A DNA stretch of 64,000 nt, taken from positions 3,198,408 through 3,262,407 of the forward strand of contig NC_043744.1 of NCBI RefSeq assembly GCF_004337985.1, written 5' to 3'. This document shows, piece by piece, positions 32,936 through 44,258 of this stretch. The translations under genes and the position numbers were made by a program. Numbering within the stretch: the stretch's first letter is position 1; the number at the start of each line of letters is the position of its first letter. This DNA is from Pyricularia pennisetigena (Eukaryota > Ascomycota > Sordariomycetes > Magnaporthales > Pyriculariaceae). The notes beneath the pieces are model-generated. The model saw only the letters and a program-made list of their open reading frames with translations, had not been told where the DNA came from and searched no databases.

Positions 32936-35669
32936 ATGGCGGGTACAAGGGGTAGAGGCCGCCCCGCCGCCGGTGCGCGCCGCACAACACGCTCTCAGGC
33001 GCAGGCGACTCCATCATCGTCCGGCTCCGGAACGAAAGCGGTGCCCAAAGAGTACCGTCAATTGCTTCGAGAAGCCGGCGTGAATGCGCCCCGACCCACG
33101 ACTGAAGATGGCGAACCGCCGCCCAAGAGATTGCGCAGGCCGGGACAGGGCCAAAGATTGCCCAGACCGCCAGCCAACGAGACACCGATCGCGAAAGCCG
33201 TGCCTGCAACTGCCTCCAAGTCAAGCACTAGCGCGCAGATTAATTTGCGCCAGGATTCCGAACCATCCGATGAGGAGCTTGAGTTCGAGGATGTCGCCTT
33301 GCCGGAGCCAACAATACAGACTACATACCTGGACTCGGAGGAGGACCAGTCAGACAGTGATAATGAACTTGGTGATGTCGACTTTGGTGCTCTTCCCGGT
33401 GATGACGATCCGGTTACTGGAAATGATGGTGTTCTTCGGCTGGAGATTTCAACTCAGCCATCTCCATCCGCGAGTAAGAGGGGCATTGTTAAGCGCAAGC
33501 CGATCAGCAAAGCAGAGCGAGAAAGGAGAATTGAGATACACAAGATGCATATATGCTGTCTACTTGTGCATGCAGCACGCAGGAACCGCTGGTGCAATGA
33601 TTCGGAGGTTCAGGCCCTAGTGCGCCCTCTTCTGTCAGACAAGATAATGGACCTGTTAAATCCGCGAAAGAATCTGACCCAATTCGGGCGTTCCGAATCC
33701 CTGAAAGACGGGATACAGCAAGCCCGTACTCTTTTCAATTCTGCATTCAAAGTGACGGAGCGGGGTCTTAGGCGGGCTTTGTGGGCTGAGGAGCCTTCAC
33801 AGCTTGCAGACGTAGGTTTTCCCAACTACCTGAGGCTATATGGGTGGAAATGGGATAGCCATTTGGCTAGGCAAAGAAATAAGATTCTTGCTGACATCCT
33901 ACCAGTACCAACTCCCAGATGACTTGGATTCTGCACTAGACAAGAAAGAGTTTCGCAAATCTGCAAAATACCTAGACGGTTCTAGAGATGTTGGGGCACA
34001 ACTATTCTGCGCACTCTTACGATCTGCTGGCGTCCAGGCTCGCTTGGTGTGTTCTTTGCAACCACTCTCGTTTGTTTCTGGAGCCCCGAATTTGCCAAAA
34101 CCACGACCAAAGAAAAATCCCAAGTCACAGAAACCCCGTCCCATGGCCGATTATGATTCTATGGTATACAATCCCCCATCTGCACCAGGCCCGAGCTTCT
34201 CCGCAGCCCGTCGGCTTGGCCACCCAAACGCAGCCGACTATATTCCACCTCCTATGCAGCCAAAAGCCACTAGTGCCGCTGCTACAGACGTGCAATCTCA
34301 TAAACCTATCAAGGGTGAATCGCCGTTTCCGGTCTACTGGGTTGAGGTACTAGACGAAGCCCATCAAAAATGGCAACCTGTCGATCCCCTGGTTACTTGT
34401 TCACAGTGGAAGCCAGAAAAGCTGGAGCCTCCTTTGGCCGACAAATTGAACTGCCTCACATATGCCATCGCATTTTCCTCGGATGGTGTTGGACGGGACG
34501 TGACGCGGCGGTACGCCAAGGCCTACACCTCCAAGACGCGAAAGATGCGCGTCGACAATCCTCAGGCGTCATTGACAAACCCCGCCGCTCTGAATGGTGA
34601 GGAGTGGTACGAGAAGGCCATGGGCTTTTTTCGCAGGCCCTACGGGATTGTGAACGACCTGGACCGCATCGAAGAGGCCGAGCTCAACGCCACTGCATCC
34701 CGCGAGCCAATGCCTCGCAACGTGGCCGACTTTAAAGACCACCCGGTGTTTGCTTTGCAACGCCATCTACGACGAAACGAGGTTCTAGTGCCTGATGCCA
34801 AGTCTTCGGGCACAGTTGCAGCTGGAAAGGGCCAAGTCGAACGTATCTATCGGCGACGAGACGTGCGAATCGCTTGGTCTGCTGACAAGTGGTACCGACT
34901 GGGTCGGGTGGTCAAACTGGGCGAAGAGCCTATCAAGTACCTGCCCAAGCGCCCCAGGCCAGCCGGAAGAGGTCGAGTAGGCAGGTTTTATAGCGATGAG
35001 GAGGAGGAGGAGGATCCTGTCTTGGGCACAGGCGGCAGTGCTGCAGGCACGCCAATATTCTCACAGGACCAAACAGAACTGTTCGTTCCAGATCCAGTCC
35101 GTAAGGGCAAGGTGCCTCGCAACAAATTCGGAAACGTGGATGTCTTCGTCCCCAGCATGGTGCCGCGTGGAGGTGTTCATATCAAGAACGACCTGGCTGC
35201 GAGGGCCGCCTACATCCTCGGCGTCGATTACGCTCCTGCACTCACGGGATTTGAGTTCAAGGGCAGGCAGGGCACGGCTGTGCTGAAGGGTGCAGTGGTG
35301 CCCATTGAGAGCGAAGAGGCCATCATGGCAGTCATCAATGGGATTGAAGAGATGGAAGCCGACGCTGAGGAGGAGCGCAGACAGCGACGTCTGTTGCGGA
35401 TGTGGAGTAAATTTCTCAAAGTCCTTCGCATTGACGAACGGGTCTATGCAGGCTTCGACCCATCAAAGGCCTCGAACCAGACTATGATGGCCCCCAAGAA
35501 CAAAGGAAAGCAGGCGGAAGAATCCCAGCCCGAGGCTGCTATTGGCCACGATGGGTCGCATATGATGACAAAGGAAAACGATGAAGACAGTGATGAAGTC
35601 GGCGGCGGATTTATGCCCTCAGCCAACGACGATGACGAAGATATGGGAGGTGGTTTCTTGGTCGACTAA
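32936..35669 (+). CDS. RAD4: Rad4/XPC nucleotide-excision repair protein
   Basis: Exons 32936-33811 and 33906-35669 give 879 aa. Rad4 (with Rad23) finds helix-distorting DNA damage in the nucleus and starts global-genome nucleotide-excision repair. The N-terminal ~180 residues are disordered, basic then acidic. The transglutaminase-like domain follows, with the strongly conserved block at the start of exon 2 ('SRDVGAQLFCALLRSAGVQA', 'RLVCSLQPLSFV') and 'VYWVEVLDEAHQKWQPVDPL'. Then come BHD1 ('HPVFALQRHLRRNEVLVP', 'VRIAWSADKWYRLGRVV'), BHD2 ('FVPDPVRKGKVPRNKFGNVD') and BHD3 ('AARAAYILGVDYAPALTGFE'), which insert into the lesion. The C-terminus is acidic. The 94-nt intron is phase 0 and joins 'SQLAD' to 'YQLPDDLD'; without splicing the frame stops 30 codons on. 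Full length for the family in filamentous fungi. Confidence 0.93.
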
Positions 35670-36131
35670 GCGCGGCCGATTGCAAGCCAGTCACGATAAC
35701 CAATTAGTAAAGCGTCTAGCCTTTGCATTGAAATAAGACAACCCCATATTTCAAGCATGCTCACCACTAGAGTTCAAATCTAGAACGGCTTCAGACAATG
35801 ATTTTCTTTGAAGACTCCGGTCAATTGGGTAATGGCGTGGAGATAAAACATCCCAGATTAATAATGACACTTGACTGTTTGCGCCAAAGATCAGATCCAG
35901 CTTCTCTTTGTTGAGCAAGTCTTGACGCCACCTCACAGATAGACGCGTGCAACTCCTTTGTTCAAGCTGGCGTTTTAATGTTAAGAATGCGGATCTCCTA
36001 TTCTAACGAAAGCTGTTTCCTTTTTCTGTCCAGACACTTAGTATTATCGATTTGCTATTGGTTCCGAATCTTCTGTTTGTTTACTTATCATCAAATCCCC
36101 ATAACAATTTTGACTATACGAACGTACTAAA
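35670..36131. other. Intergenic, no gene seen
   Basis: 462 bp between Rad4 and the cyanovirin-N-like gene. AT-rich toward 36130; nothing recognised. Confidence 0.45.
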
Positions 36132-38092
36132 ATGACTAGAATACCACGTCTGCTCATCGGCATTCTCGCATATGCCGCATCTACGGCATTTGCTGAGTTC
36201 ACCAGCAAGGCGGAAATGTGGCGTGCAGCAGAATACGACTCGGCGTCCAAAGAGTGGGACGTCAAAACATCTCACAGCGCCTTGACGCTGGTGACGAGGC
36301 GACACATGGCCGGTGAGACTGGGCCGCAAGTCCGCTACAGCGAGCAAATACTCGATCTGGGCAGCTGTGTTGGAGTAGAGAATGGGCGATTGGTTTGGGC
36401 CCAGGAGTAAGTTGATCCGGTCCATGCCAGGCCTCCTATCTTAACTCGATACACATTTCTATCAAGATCTAACGTGGGACACAAAGGGGCAATGCCATGA
36501 AAGCCTGCACGGGCTGTTCCGTGACCCCTAGGCTTTGGCCAGGAAAGCCCAGCGAGCCTTCAAGGCCGGACGATTTTGCAGAACTTGGGCTTGGGGAGAA
36601 TTGGGATTCATTCGTTTCCCGATGGCTGGAGACACAAGAGTCGTCGTATTCTTACGACAAGCCAGAAAATATCAACAACAAGGCAATCCTCACCTGCAAC
36701 TGCGCTGGGGAAGGTGGTCAATCTTCCAGCTTGGATCTCGGTATGTCTCAAAGGAGCTTTTTCTCCAGCCAAGTCCACTTGTCCTCCATGATGGGATTTC
36801 TCTGCGACTTCTGCTAACCAGTATATGTATTGGAATCCCATGCAGATGCCGGCATATACATGAGTGACGACGAGCCAAGCGGGCTGCACTGTAGGCCCAG
36901 CAATGACAGAGCTAGTGTTAGCCATGGTATCGCAGACTATCGTTACCGCAAGCGAGATTTTGACGACGAGCACAACGTCGCGGTCGACGAGGATGATGGA
37001 GAGAAGGCCACCCGACAAAAGCGCTCCTTTCTCCTTCCTAGTCTACTTAACAACATTACAAACATCTTGAAAGACCTCGACATGGACAAGGCTTGTGCGG
37101 ACTGGAGGGTCGTCGACGAAAGCTCGGGAAAGCGTATGCTCCATGCGTACTGCCCCGTACAAGGCGCATCTAAGAGCACCAAGCCGCTGTATGCGGTATC
37201 GAAACTCGATTTGGACAATTGCTTGGTCAATGACAATGGAACAGTGAGATTCCAAGAATTGTGAGTGCAGACACGGCATTCTTTTTTTTTTCCCCTGTCT
37301 TCGTCCTCCCCAAGGCATTTCCTACAAAGACAAGAATAGACACTGATACCGAAATGTCTGCACTCGAAAAAGCGGCAACGGCATGCGAACCTGCGACCCC
37401 TTCTTCGACACGCGCGGCAGGGCCGAGTGGACGACGCGCTGCCAGGCCCAGCTCGCCATGCCCAACTCGACTACCAGGGCCTCCATCACGGACGGGCTCG
37501 ACATCGCGGGCAGGTTCAAGTGGAGGAACCACTCGCTGTCCTGCTTCCCGGGCGTGCCGTCGGCAGAAACCATCGTGCCCATCGACTGGGCGTGCAAGAA
37601 TGTCACTCTGTCGAGGGACGCGCCGGGCGTCATCTCGGCCGATTGTCCCGCTGACCTCGGCCTGGACGACTATGTGCGGAGCACCATCGACCTCAACCGC
37701 TGCATCGGGCTCAACGCGACGGAGCCTGGCTGGCCAGTTGCGGAGAAAGAGTTAGTGTCTTGACCTTTTCCTTCTTTCTTTGAGCTTTTCTTTCTTTTTT
37801 TCTTTCTTCACTGTTCCCTTATTTCTGCCTCGTTTCGGTTGGACTCTATGCAAGGAGTTAATCCACTGGTCAAGTTAACAATGCTGACATGTTTCACAGT
37901 GGCAACGCGTTCGAGTATTGCAAGGACTGCGAGCTCAACTGGAGAAACGACACCGTTGGCTTCTGGGAAAGCAGCAAGACGGAGGTCAAGTCGGCAGTAT
38001 TGATGTGTACCTGCCGAACCAAGAACGCCACGACATTCCTCCAACGCCCGACCGTTTTCATCCGTCTACAAGGTAAGTTGGCTCACCACCCG

Positions 38093-38124
<32 letters not shown>

Positions 38125-38283
38125 CTGTTTCTACGCAGCTTCAGGACTGCAAGCGGCTAACCACAAACCACCCCGGCAGATCACATTGGCTGGTCGCCCT
38201 ATACCTTTCGCCCGGTTTGTCTGAATGGAACCGTCGAGGGGAACAGGCTGATGCACAAGGATCCTTTGACAAAGGCCAACTAG
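36132..38283 (+). CDS. Secreted protein with three cyanovirin-N-like (CVNH) modules
   Basis: Six exons: 36132-36406, 36487-36740, 36846-37260, 37373-37750, 37900-38072 and 38180-38283, total 532 aa. The signal peptide is MTRIPRLLIGILAYAASTAFA. The CVNH fold is a small disulfide-bonded lectin-like fold; fungal members often bind high-mannose glycans. Three stretches share the pattern LDLxxC(V/I)xxxxG...GNxM(K/R)xC: 'ILDLGSCVGVENGRLVWAQE' + 'GNAMKAC'; 'LDLDNCLVNDNGTVRFQE' + 'GNGMRTC'; 'IDLNRCIGLNATEPG' + 'GNAFEYC'. Each is followed by a second Cys pair (LTCNC, SLSC, LMCTC). Introns 1, 3 and 4 are all phase 2 and lie just before the GN of each module; introns 2 and 5 are both phase 1 and follow the Cys-pair half of modules 1 and 3. 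Module 1 to 2 is linked by a basic-acidic stretch with a KR site. Sugar binding itself cannot be read from the sequence. The 3' end converges with Rsm1. Confidence 0.72.
38095..38124 (+). repeat. T30 tract in an intron
   Basis: Uninterrupted T run 22 bases downstream of the GTAAGT donor of the last intron of the CVNH-like gene, on the sense strand. Confidence 0.95.
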
Positions 38284-38559
38284 TGATTCCGGTCACTCTC
38301 AATTATGCTTGGGAGTTCAACTTGGGAGGTATTGTGAGTTTTAGTTTGTGTTACAGCAAAGAAAAGAGATCAAGTTCTGTTGGTTTGCAAAAGGTTCACC
38401 AAGGTCGATGTAGACACTCATTCAAATTAGTTCAGACTAGGAAGAGATGTCTAGATATCTGCAGATTAAAGCCATCTCTTGTCATGCTCATAAACGCTAT
38501 TTTCCCCACAAATTGTAGCTTTTTTTTTCCCTACGTAATCGTACATCGGCCTCGTCAAC

Positions 38560-40238
38560 TTAACCAGCCTGTTCGTTGCTGGTGTCTGGCCTCGGTGTCG
38601 AACCGTGCCCCGTGCCGGGCCTACTCTGCGACCGCTTGAGCTTGTTCTTGCCTTTGGGATCGAACAAGCTTTTGACACGGCGCAGCCTCGCCCAGCGCTC
38701 TTTGTCCTTTGCGTCCCGCGTTGCTTCGTCCTCGTCCTCCTCGTCATTGTCCCTCGTCGAATCCGCAACACGGTGGCCGCTCGTCGTTGGCCGCACCGGG
38801 GTAGTAGGCTGGGCAGGTGTCTTTTCCGCCGACGCAGGCTGCCCGCCAACACTCTTGGAGCCCTTATGCCCAAAAAGTCTATTTGTACTCCTGTTGCGGA
38901 GGTAGGAGTCGTTTTTGATCACTTGCACCATCACCTCCCAGCCGGCTGGGCTAGGCGACTGTCCAGCCTTGGACTTGGACGACGTGCCGGCTCCCGTGCT
39001 CCGCTGGGCGTGGCCGTTCTTCCAGGGACAGAAGTCGCGGTGCTCCCTGAGCGGGTCTAGGTGGTCCATCATGGCGGGGACGAGGATGGCACCGGTGGTC
39101 TGGTCGACTTCCTTGCTCTTGAACATCCAGAGGCCCAAGCGGCGAAGACAGGTATGGCACGAGGCCGAGTTGGGTACGGCACCTATTTTGGGATTCTCGA
39201 GTCCTTGCCAACCTATCATTGCGAGCGCCAAAGCCGCCCGGTTCGGTGTGGATGGTTGGGCTGCTGGTGGCGGAGGATCGCTGAAGAAAGTCGGAGGCAG
39301 GTTGTGTAGGATGGAATCAAGGTCAAGCTTCTCTGGCAGTCGTAGATTAAATTCGTAAGGTAGGAAATCCTTGCGGGCGCAGAGTTCGTCGTAGCGTTTA
39401 CGTAGAGCCTCGAGTGCAACTGCAGGGTTCGCCAGCGGTAGTCGGATGAGGTGATCTGCAATGCCACCAAAGGCAATTAGTTAGTGGTCCAGTCCTCTTC
39501 CCGCCAGTCCAACATTGGGGGATTCTTACCATCGCAGCCGCGTTCCCTCCAGAGACAGTCCTCTTGATGGGCAGTGACCATAAGTTCGGCATACTTCTCC
39601 ACCAGGGCATCCTCAATCTCAGAAGCAACAAGAACCGGAACCTCCTTGCCCTCCACCTCCTTACGGTTCAGCTTGACGACCATTTCCTTGTTGCAGAGGG
39701 TGCAGCGCAAGCGCTCCTTTCCCATACAGACCCAGCCTTTCTTGGCCCACTCGACCTCGTTGACACGGTCGGGCTTGGGCGTCCAGTCGGTCAGCTCTTG
39801 GAACGTGGCCAGGCGCTTGATCAGCTGGTCCCGATCCCCGGGGCAGTAGCGTGGGGTGGTGAGCGGGGTCTTGTCCTGAGCAATCGGCCCATTGCGTATG
39901 TTGGTTTGGTTTCCAGGAGTCCTCCTCAAGAGGACGGTAGGCAGGCCTGGGGCGGTGATAGTAGGAGCCCTGCCCAAAGATGAGGTGCAGTCTGCGGTTG
40001 GGGAGGAATCTGGAGCGCCCACCCTACGGCGCTTGAGAAGATCGATCTTGTTGGAACTTGGGAATGGCATACTTTGATCCGGATCAGAAGCGCTGTTGTT
40101 GAGGGTCGTCGAGTTTCGTGATGCGGATGGAGAAGGAGAGGCGACAGGTCGTGTCTTTGCGTCGGTCGAGGAAGGTGAGGATGGTCTCGCGCCGATTCCC
40201 TGCAGGAGGGCGTTGAACTTCCGCTTTGTCGCGTTCAT
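38560..40238 (-). CDS. rsm1: C3HC zinc-finger protein, Rsm1/NIPA-like
   Basis: Exons 40238-39530 and 39455-38560 give 534 aa. Rsm1-type proteins carry a BIR-like C3HC finger and work in the nucleus; the fission-yeast member is tied to mRNA export, the animal member NIPA to an SCF complex. The zinc ligands are visible: Cys171, Cys179, Cys182, His224 and Cys228 in 'GWVCMGKERLRCTLCNKEM' and 'VTAHQEDCLW'. Exon 2 holds the second Rsm1 domain, with 'SASCHTCLRRLGLWMF' and 'DPLREHRDFCPW' repeating a C..C...H...C layout. The N-terminal ~130 residues are Ser/Pro-rich with a basic LKRRR nuclear-localisation candidate. The C-terminus is polar and basic. The 74-nt intron is phase 1 and rejoins GCD to HLIRLPLANP, an uninterrupted conserved run. 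Start at 40238; codons upstream have no ATG. Confidence 0.88.
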
Positions 40239-41194
40239 TGCGACACTATTCGATAACACAGAGCCTCTATGGGCAGGCGGTATTCCAAGTTTTTGTTTGA
40301 TCACCTAGGCTAGTGGTTGTTTCCGGGGCGGGCAATACGACAATGGTTGCAAAGGGAGTGGAATGCCCCAATAACAAGCTCGATGGTTCAAGTGAATGGC
40401 TTGCTTCACGAACCGTCATACAAGGGTGGGACGACTGTATTCAATGTTGTATCGGGAAAATGACTGTGGAGACAGGTGGCGGATGGCTTGATATCAATGG
40501 ATTGGGGTTTGCATGGCTACCTTTTTTTTTCTCTCTCTCACTCTCTTTTGTAGTTGAACCCTTTTTGCTGATTTTCACGGCCTGAGCTGCACGTCGGCGT
40601 TGTGATGGCAACGACCAAGACGTGGTCGAGAACCCTGGCGCGATTAAGCAATTCCACAAAAGCACAGGCCCCTCTCTGTAAGGATTGATCCAGCCCCACC
40701 TGCCCACTTGGAGCCGTCCGATGTCTTGCTCATCCAAGCATTGAACAGTTGAAATACAATCCCATCTTGACTAACCACCACTAAAGTGAGGCCTCAATCC
40801 AGCATATCAGTTACGATGAGGTAGTAAAGATGGCATTGCATACCTTCACTTGCAGCACTCTAACCGAGTTTGTTATTGTACAATAAACCATGCATAAGCT
40901 TTCGACGTAGTAAACCCCAAGCGCTCGATCTCTTTTGGGTCTGATTCTCACCTGATCTCGAGCTGTAGGGCTGAACACCGAGAAAACCAAAACATGAGGG
41001 CTTTGGATGCGGCTTTTTATTTGCTTTTCGGAAATATTGAACTAGAGAATTTCGCACAAGTCGATGCTCAGATGCTTGATCAAAAAGAAAGGACGTCTAC
41101 ACTCAGCAACTGCAGAATTGGCAAAAATTGACCATTGGGGAGCTGTGGCTGATAGGTTGGAGCCGGGGAACAATACGGTGCTTCCTACCATCAT
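40239..41194. other. Intergenic, no gene seen
   Basis: 0.96 kb between two minus-strand genes. Pyrimidine/purine-rich near 40522-40550; otherwise no recognisable element. Confidence 0.45.
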
Positions 41195-41316
41195 TCAAGA
41201 CGATGCTGCCATAGTTTGCTGTCCATTCTACAAAAATCCATAATTGAGTGAGCACGAACGCAAATTTACAAGAGAGGCATTCATGAAGGCTGAATAAGAA
41301 AAAAAAGAAAAAAAAG

Positions 41317-41358
<42 letters not shown>

Positions 41359-42377
41359 ACCCTTTGATCGAAAGCTGAAATGAAAAGGTGCAAATACCGG
41401 CGCCGGGACAGAAAGGAAACCCAAGCAAAAAATACGGTGACCTGAATCGCCTGATGCAGCGGGTGCAAATCATCGGCAGAAAGTACCAGCTCGAGCATCT
41501 CAGCCCGTTTCTGGCCGTTCAGATAGTGAGAGTCTTCTCCTGCAGCCAGATCAAGACCGGCCATAGCCAGCCTTCAGTATGTACTGGCTTTCAAATCAAC
41601 TGCTCAGTTCAGATCCCCTCACAGCTCCTCCGTGAGAATGTCAGTCAGGTCCTCCAGGATATGCCTCGACCTCAGACCATCGTCATAGCCCTGCATGATC
41701 CAATCAATGAGTGACGCCGGCGAGCGCAGAACCGGGTTGCTCGTGGCCGCATGAGCTTGAGAGAAAAGCTTCTTCTCCGGGCGTGAGGCCGCATGCTTAC
41801 GAGAGAAGAAGTTAGTCTCCGGGTGTGAATCAGCAGCCCGGTGGTTTTTGCGCATGTTTTCGATGAGCGGGGCATAGCTGCTGCGCCAATTCCGAGAAGA
41901 ACGGCATTCCTCCGTCGGCAGCGCCCCCGACATCTCCTGATTGTCCACCACATCCCAGGTCTCCGGCTTCCACTTGCGGCCGGGAGTGTTGAGAGTATAA
42001 GTACTTTCTTCCGGCAACCAAAGCCACTGTATACCCAGGTCCTCACCGGCTGTGAAGTCCGGCTTGGGCTCCTGGTCTGTGAAGCGTACAGAACGTCGTT
42101 TCCCATCGCTACTGTTTTGCCTTTTCAAGATGCCAGGTGCTGAAGTCTCGGTTCCTGGTCAGCGCATACAATCGTAAAAATTAGGTCAGTGGCATATTAT
42201 CACTCAGGGGCACGAACCACGACGAGATTCATCCTGCTGTTGAGCAGATGAGGCCATTGTACTCTCTGTTCGGCCGCGGATCTGGTATTCCTTATCGCGC
42301 TGGAAGAAAACCGAGATATCAATGAGCTCATCGAGATGGCTGCGAGAAGACCGGCGATTTTGGTTACGGTGTTCCAT
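41195..42377 (-). CDS. Hypothetical protein, 284 aa, four exons
   Basis: Model: 42377-42218, 42154-41623, 41571-41442 and 41227-41195. All joints close in frame. I do not recognise the family. The N-terminal 90 residues are basic and polar ('HRNQNRRSSRSHLDELID', 'KRQNSSDGKRRSVRFTDQE'). A middle part holds 'GIQWLWLPEESTYTLNTPG' and 'RKWKPETWDVVDNQEMSG'. The most ordered region is the C-terminal helix-rich stretch 'LIDWIMQGYDDGLRSRHILE', then 'DILTEELLAMAGLDLAAG' and 'AEMLELVLSADDLHPLHQAI'. If the third intron (41622-41572, 51 nt) is not removed, the protein ends at 231 aa after DILTEEL; removing it continues an apparently amphipathic helix, which is why I prefer it. The last intron (214 nt) carries a 41-base T run on the sense strand and leads to a tiny 11-codon exon; it has a weak GTCACC donor and is uncertain. 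No signal peptide or membrane segment. Confidence 0.5.
41297..41357 (-). repeat. Long T tract (A41 on plus strand) in an intron
   Basis: Plus strand shows A8, G, A8, G and then A41 (41317-41357). It is the longest homopolymer in the window and lies inside the last intron of the 284-aa gene model, as T on the sense strand. Confidence 0.95.
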
Positions 42378-44258
42378 CTTTGCTCTGGAAAGATTGAGCT
42401 GATGTTGACAGAATGAAAATTGTAGGTTTATGTCTGTTGGAATGAACCTGCAGCGTAGTACCAGTTTGGTGGTCCTCGATGGTTGTGAACAGACGAGACG
42501 AAATTTGATCTCAGCATGATTGTCGCAAAGATATATACTCGAATTACTGATGAAGATGATTCATATTCAGAGGTTAGTGTAAAATCAACGCTGACTTCTA
42601 TCCGAAGATAATGGGATGGACTAAGGAGTGAGAAAGGACGAGTTGGTCGCGGCCTCTTAGGCAACCAAAAGTCCTAGTATTTACATAAGCCCGAGTCACC
42701 TCAGCGCGTCCATTCACAGAGATCATGTTTAAGAGAAGAAGTGAATACAAGCAAGACAACAATAGCTAGACTAACTGTTTCTCATTGGAGCAGATTGGGG
42801 CAAACGCATTTCACGTGGGTGATTTGGCATTACTGCCGTGTATGCCGAAAGGTACATTCAGCCAGGACAGTTATCAAGCAAGATATACAGGAATCCAAAT
42901 AACTTTTATATAAAAGTGGCTCGGGGAGAAGCTATTGGTGTAACCTTGAGAACAAAACGTCTTGTTCAAGGTAACGGATGCATTGGCCAAGCACTCAACA
43001 AAGATGGAAATCTCAGAATGGTACGGTTACACAGAATGCTAGGCAATCGAATGATGCACATGGCAAAGTAGAAAGTCTCGCTACAAATCCAGGCGACGCA
43101 TGATGAATCTTGAGCCCTCAGACCCCACGGCCTAATTGGACAGGTGGGCAGGAAGGTAGTCGCTATGCGTGCATATAATTTTTGTAATATGTAACGAACA
43201 GTGTGGGCTTTATAGCGCTCCCCTTGTATTCGGGTTCACTTGGGGAAAAGGTCATAAAGATGCTCTGTAATTGTCTCCAGTGCGACATCAACGAATGGCT
43301 GGCACATACGCTGGGGCTGAGTTCAGGAGCATGATTCGCCAAGGGAGAATCCCATGATAACGACTGGCCATTGCAGGGTTCCGCGTTTCATGTGGGGCTC
43401 CTCAATACCACGCGAACCCCCCCTTGGCATCAACTTCAACTTTCATCTACCACCGCAAGGGAGTTCTCAATACAAGCAAGCTGCCTCGCGCAATTCCCTT
43501 CCTTGATCAACCCCCAAACGAAGGTTGCAATTTCATCCAGGGATCATACAAGCAAATTGATGGCTGGAGTACCCCACAGGTTACAAATTCCCTATTCGGA
43601 AATTTCTCGAAATCAAGCGATGGACGAACAACTCCGCCGCGGTTGATCTGCTATTATTTACTGCACTGCACAATAGTAGATCAAATCTTCTTTCTAGACT
43701 TGGGATCCAGCCCAGGCCCCCAGGTGATCAAGGATTGAAACAGGTCATTCATGCCTTGAGCAGGTTTGTGTGTTGTTGTTTGTTATTCGGGGTGCAACAA
43801 TAGATCCTGGTGTCGCATCTGCGCTGGCTTTTTGGTCTCAGCCGCTGGCTTCTTGGTGGCCCTCCCAAAATGAAACGCCTTGTCACCCACCGGCCGCCGG
43901 AGGGCCCTCGTGGTTGCTGCTGCTGCTGCTTTGGTTTATTGACACTCCCGCTTTTGTCGATCCAACGCACCCGGCTTCCCCTCCTCTTTGGGGAACATGG
44001 CTCAATTTAACATGCTTCGCTTGCCATTTCTCTCGAAACCTGGTTACCTCATTTCCATTGTTCCCCCCAGCATCCATCCATCTTTCTCCTCATAAGCAAG
44101 ATTTCTTTTTCCCTTTCAGCTCAACATCCAAAAAAAAAACAAAAAAAAACAAAAGGTGCATCCTCGTGTAATAAATCCTTCGTGACTTTCAACTGCAACT
44201 TTAGTTTGTTCGCTGCATCTCCTCTACCTAGAATACCCAAGAACAGAAAACCGTCATC
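42378..44258. other. Divergent intergenic region, no gene seen
   Basis: 1.9 kb between two divergent genes. The last 250 bases before 44259 are strongly pyrimidine-rich (CCATCCATCTTTCTCC and similar), a common core-promoter style in well expressed fungal genes. Open frames near 43371-43738 lack motifs. Confidence 0.45.
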
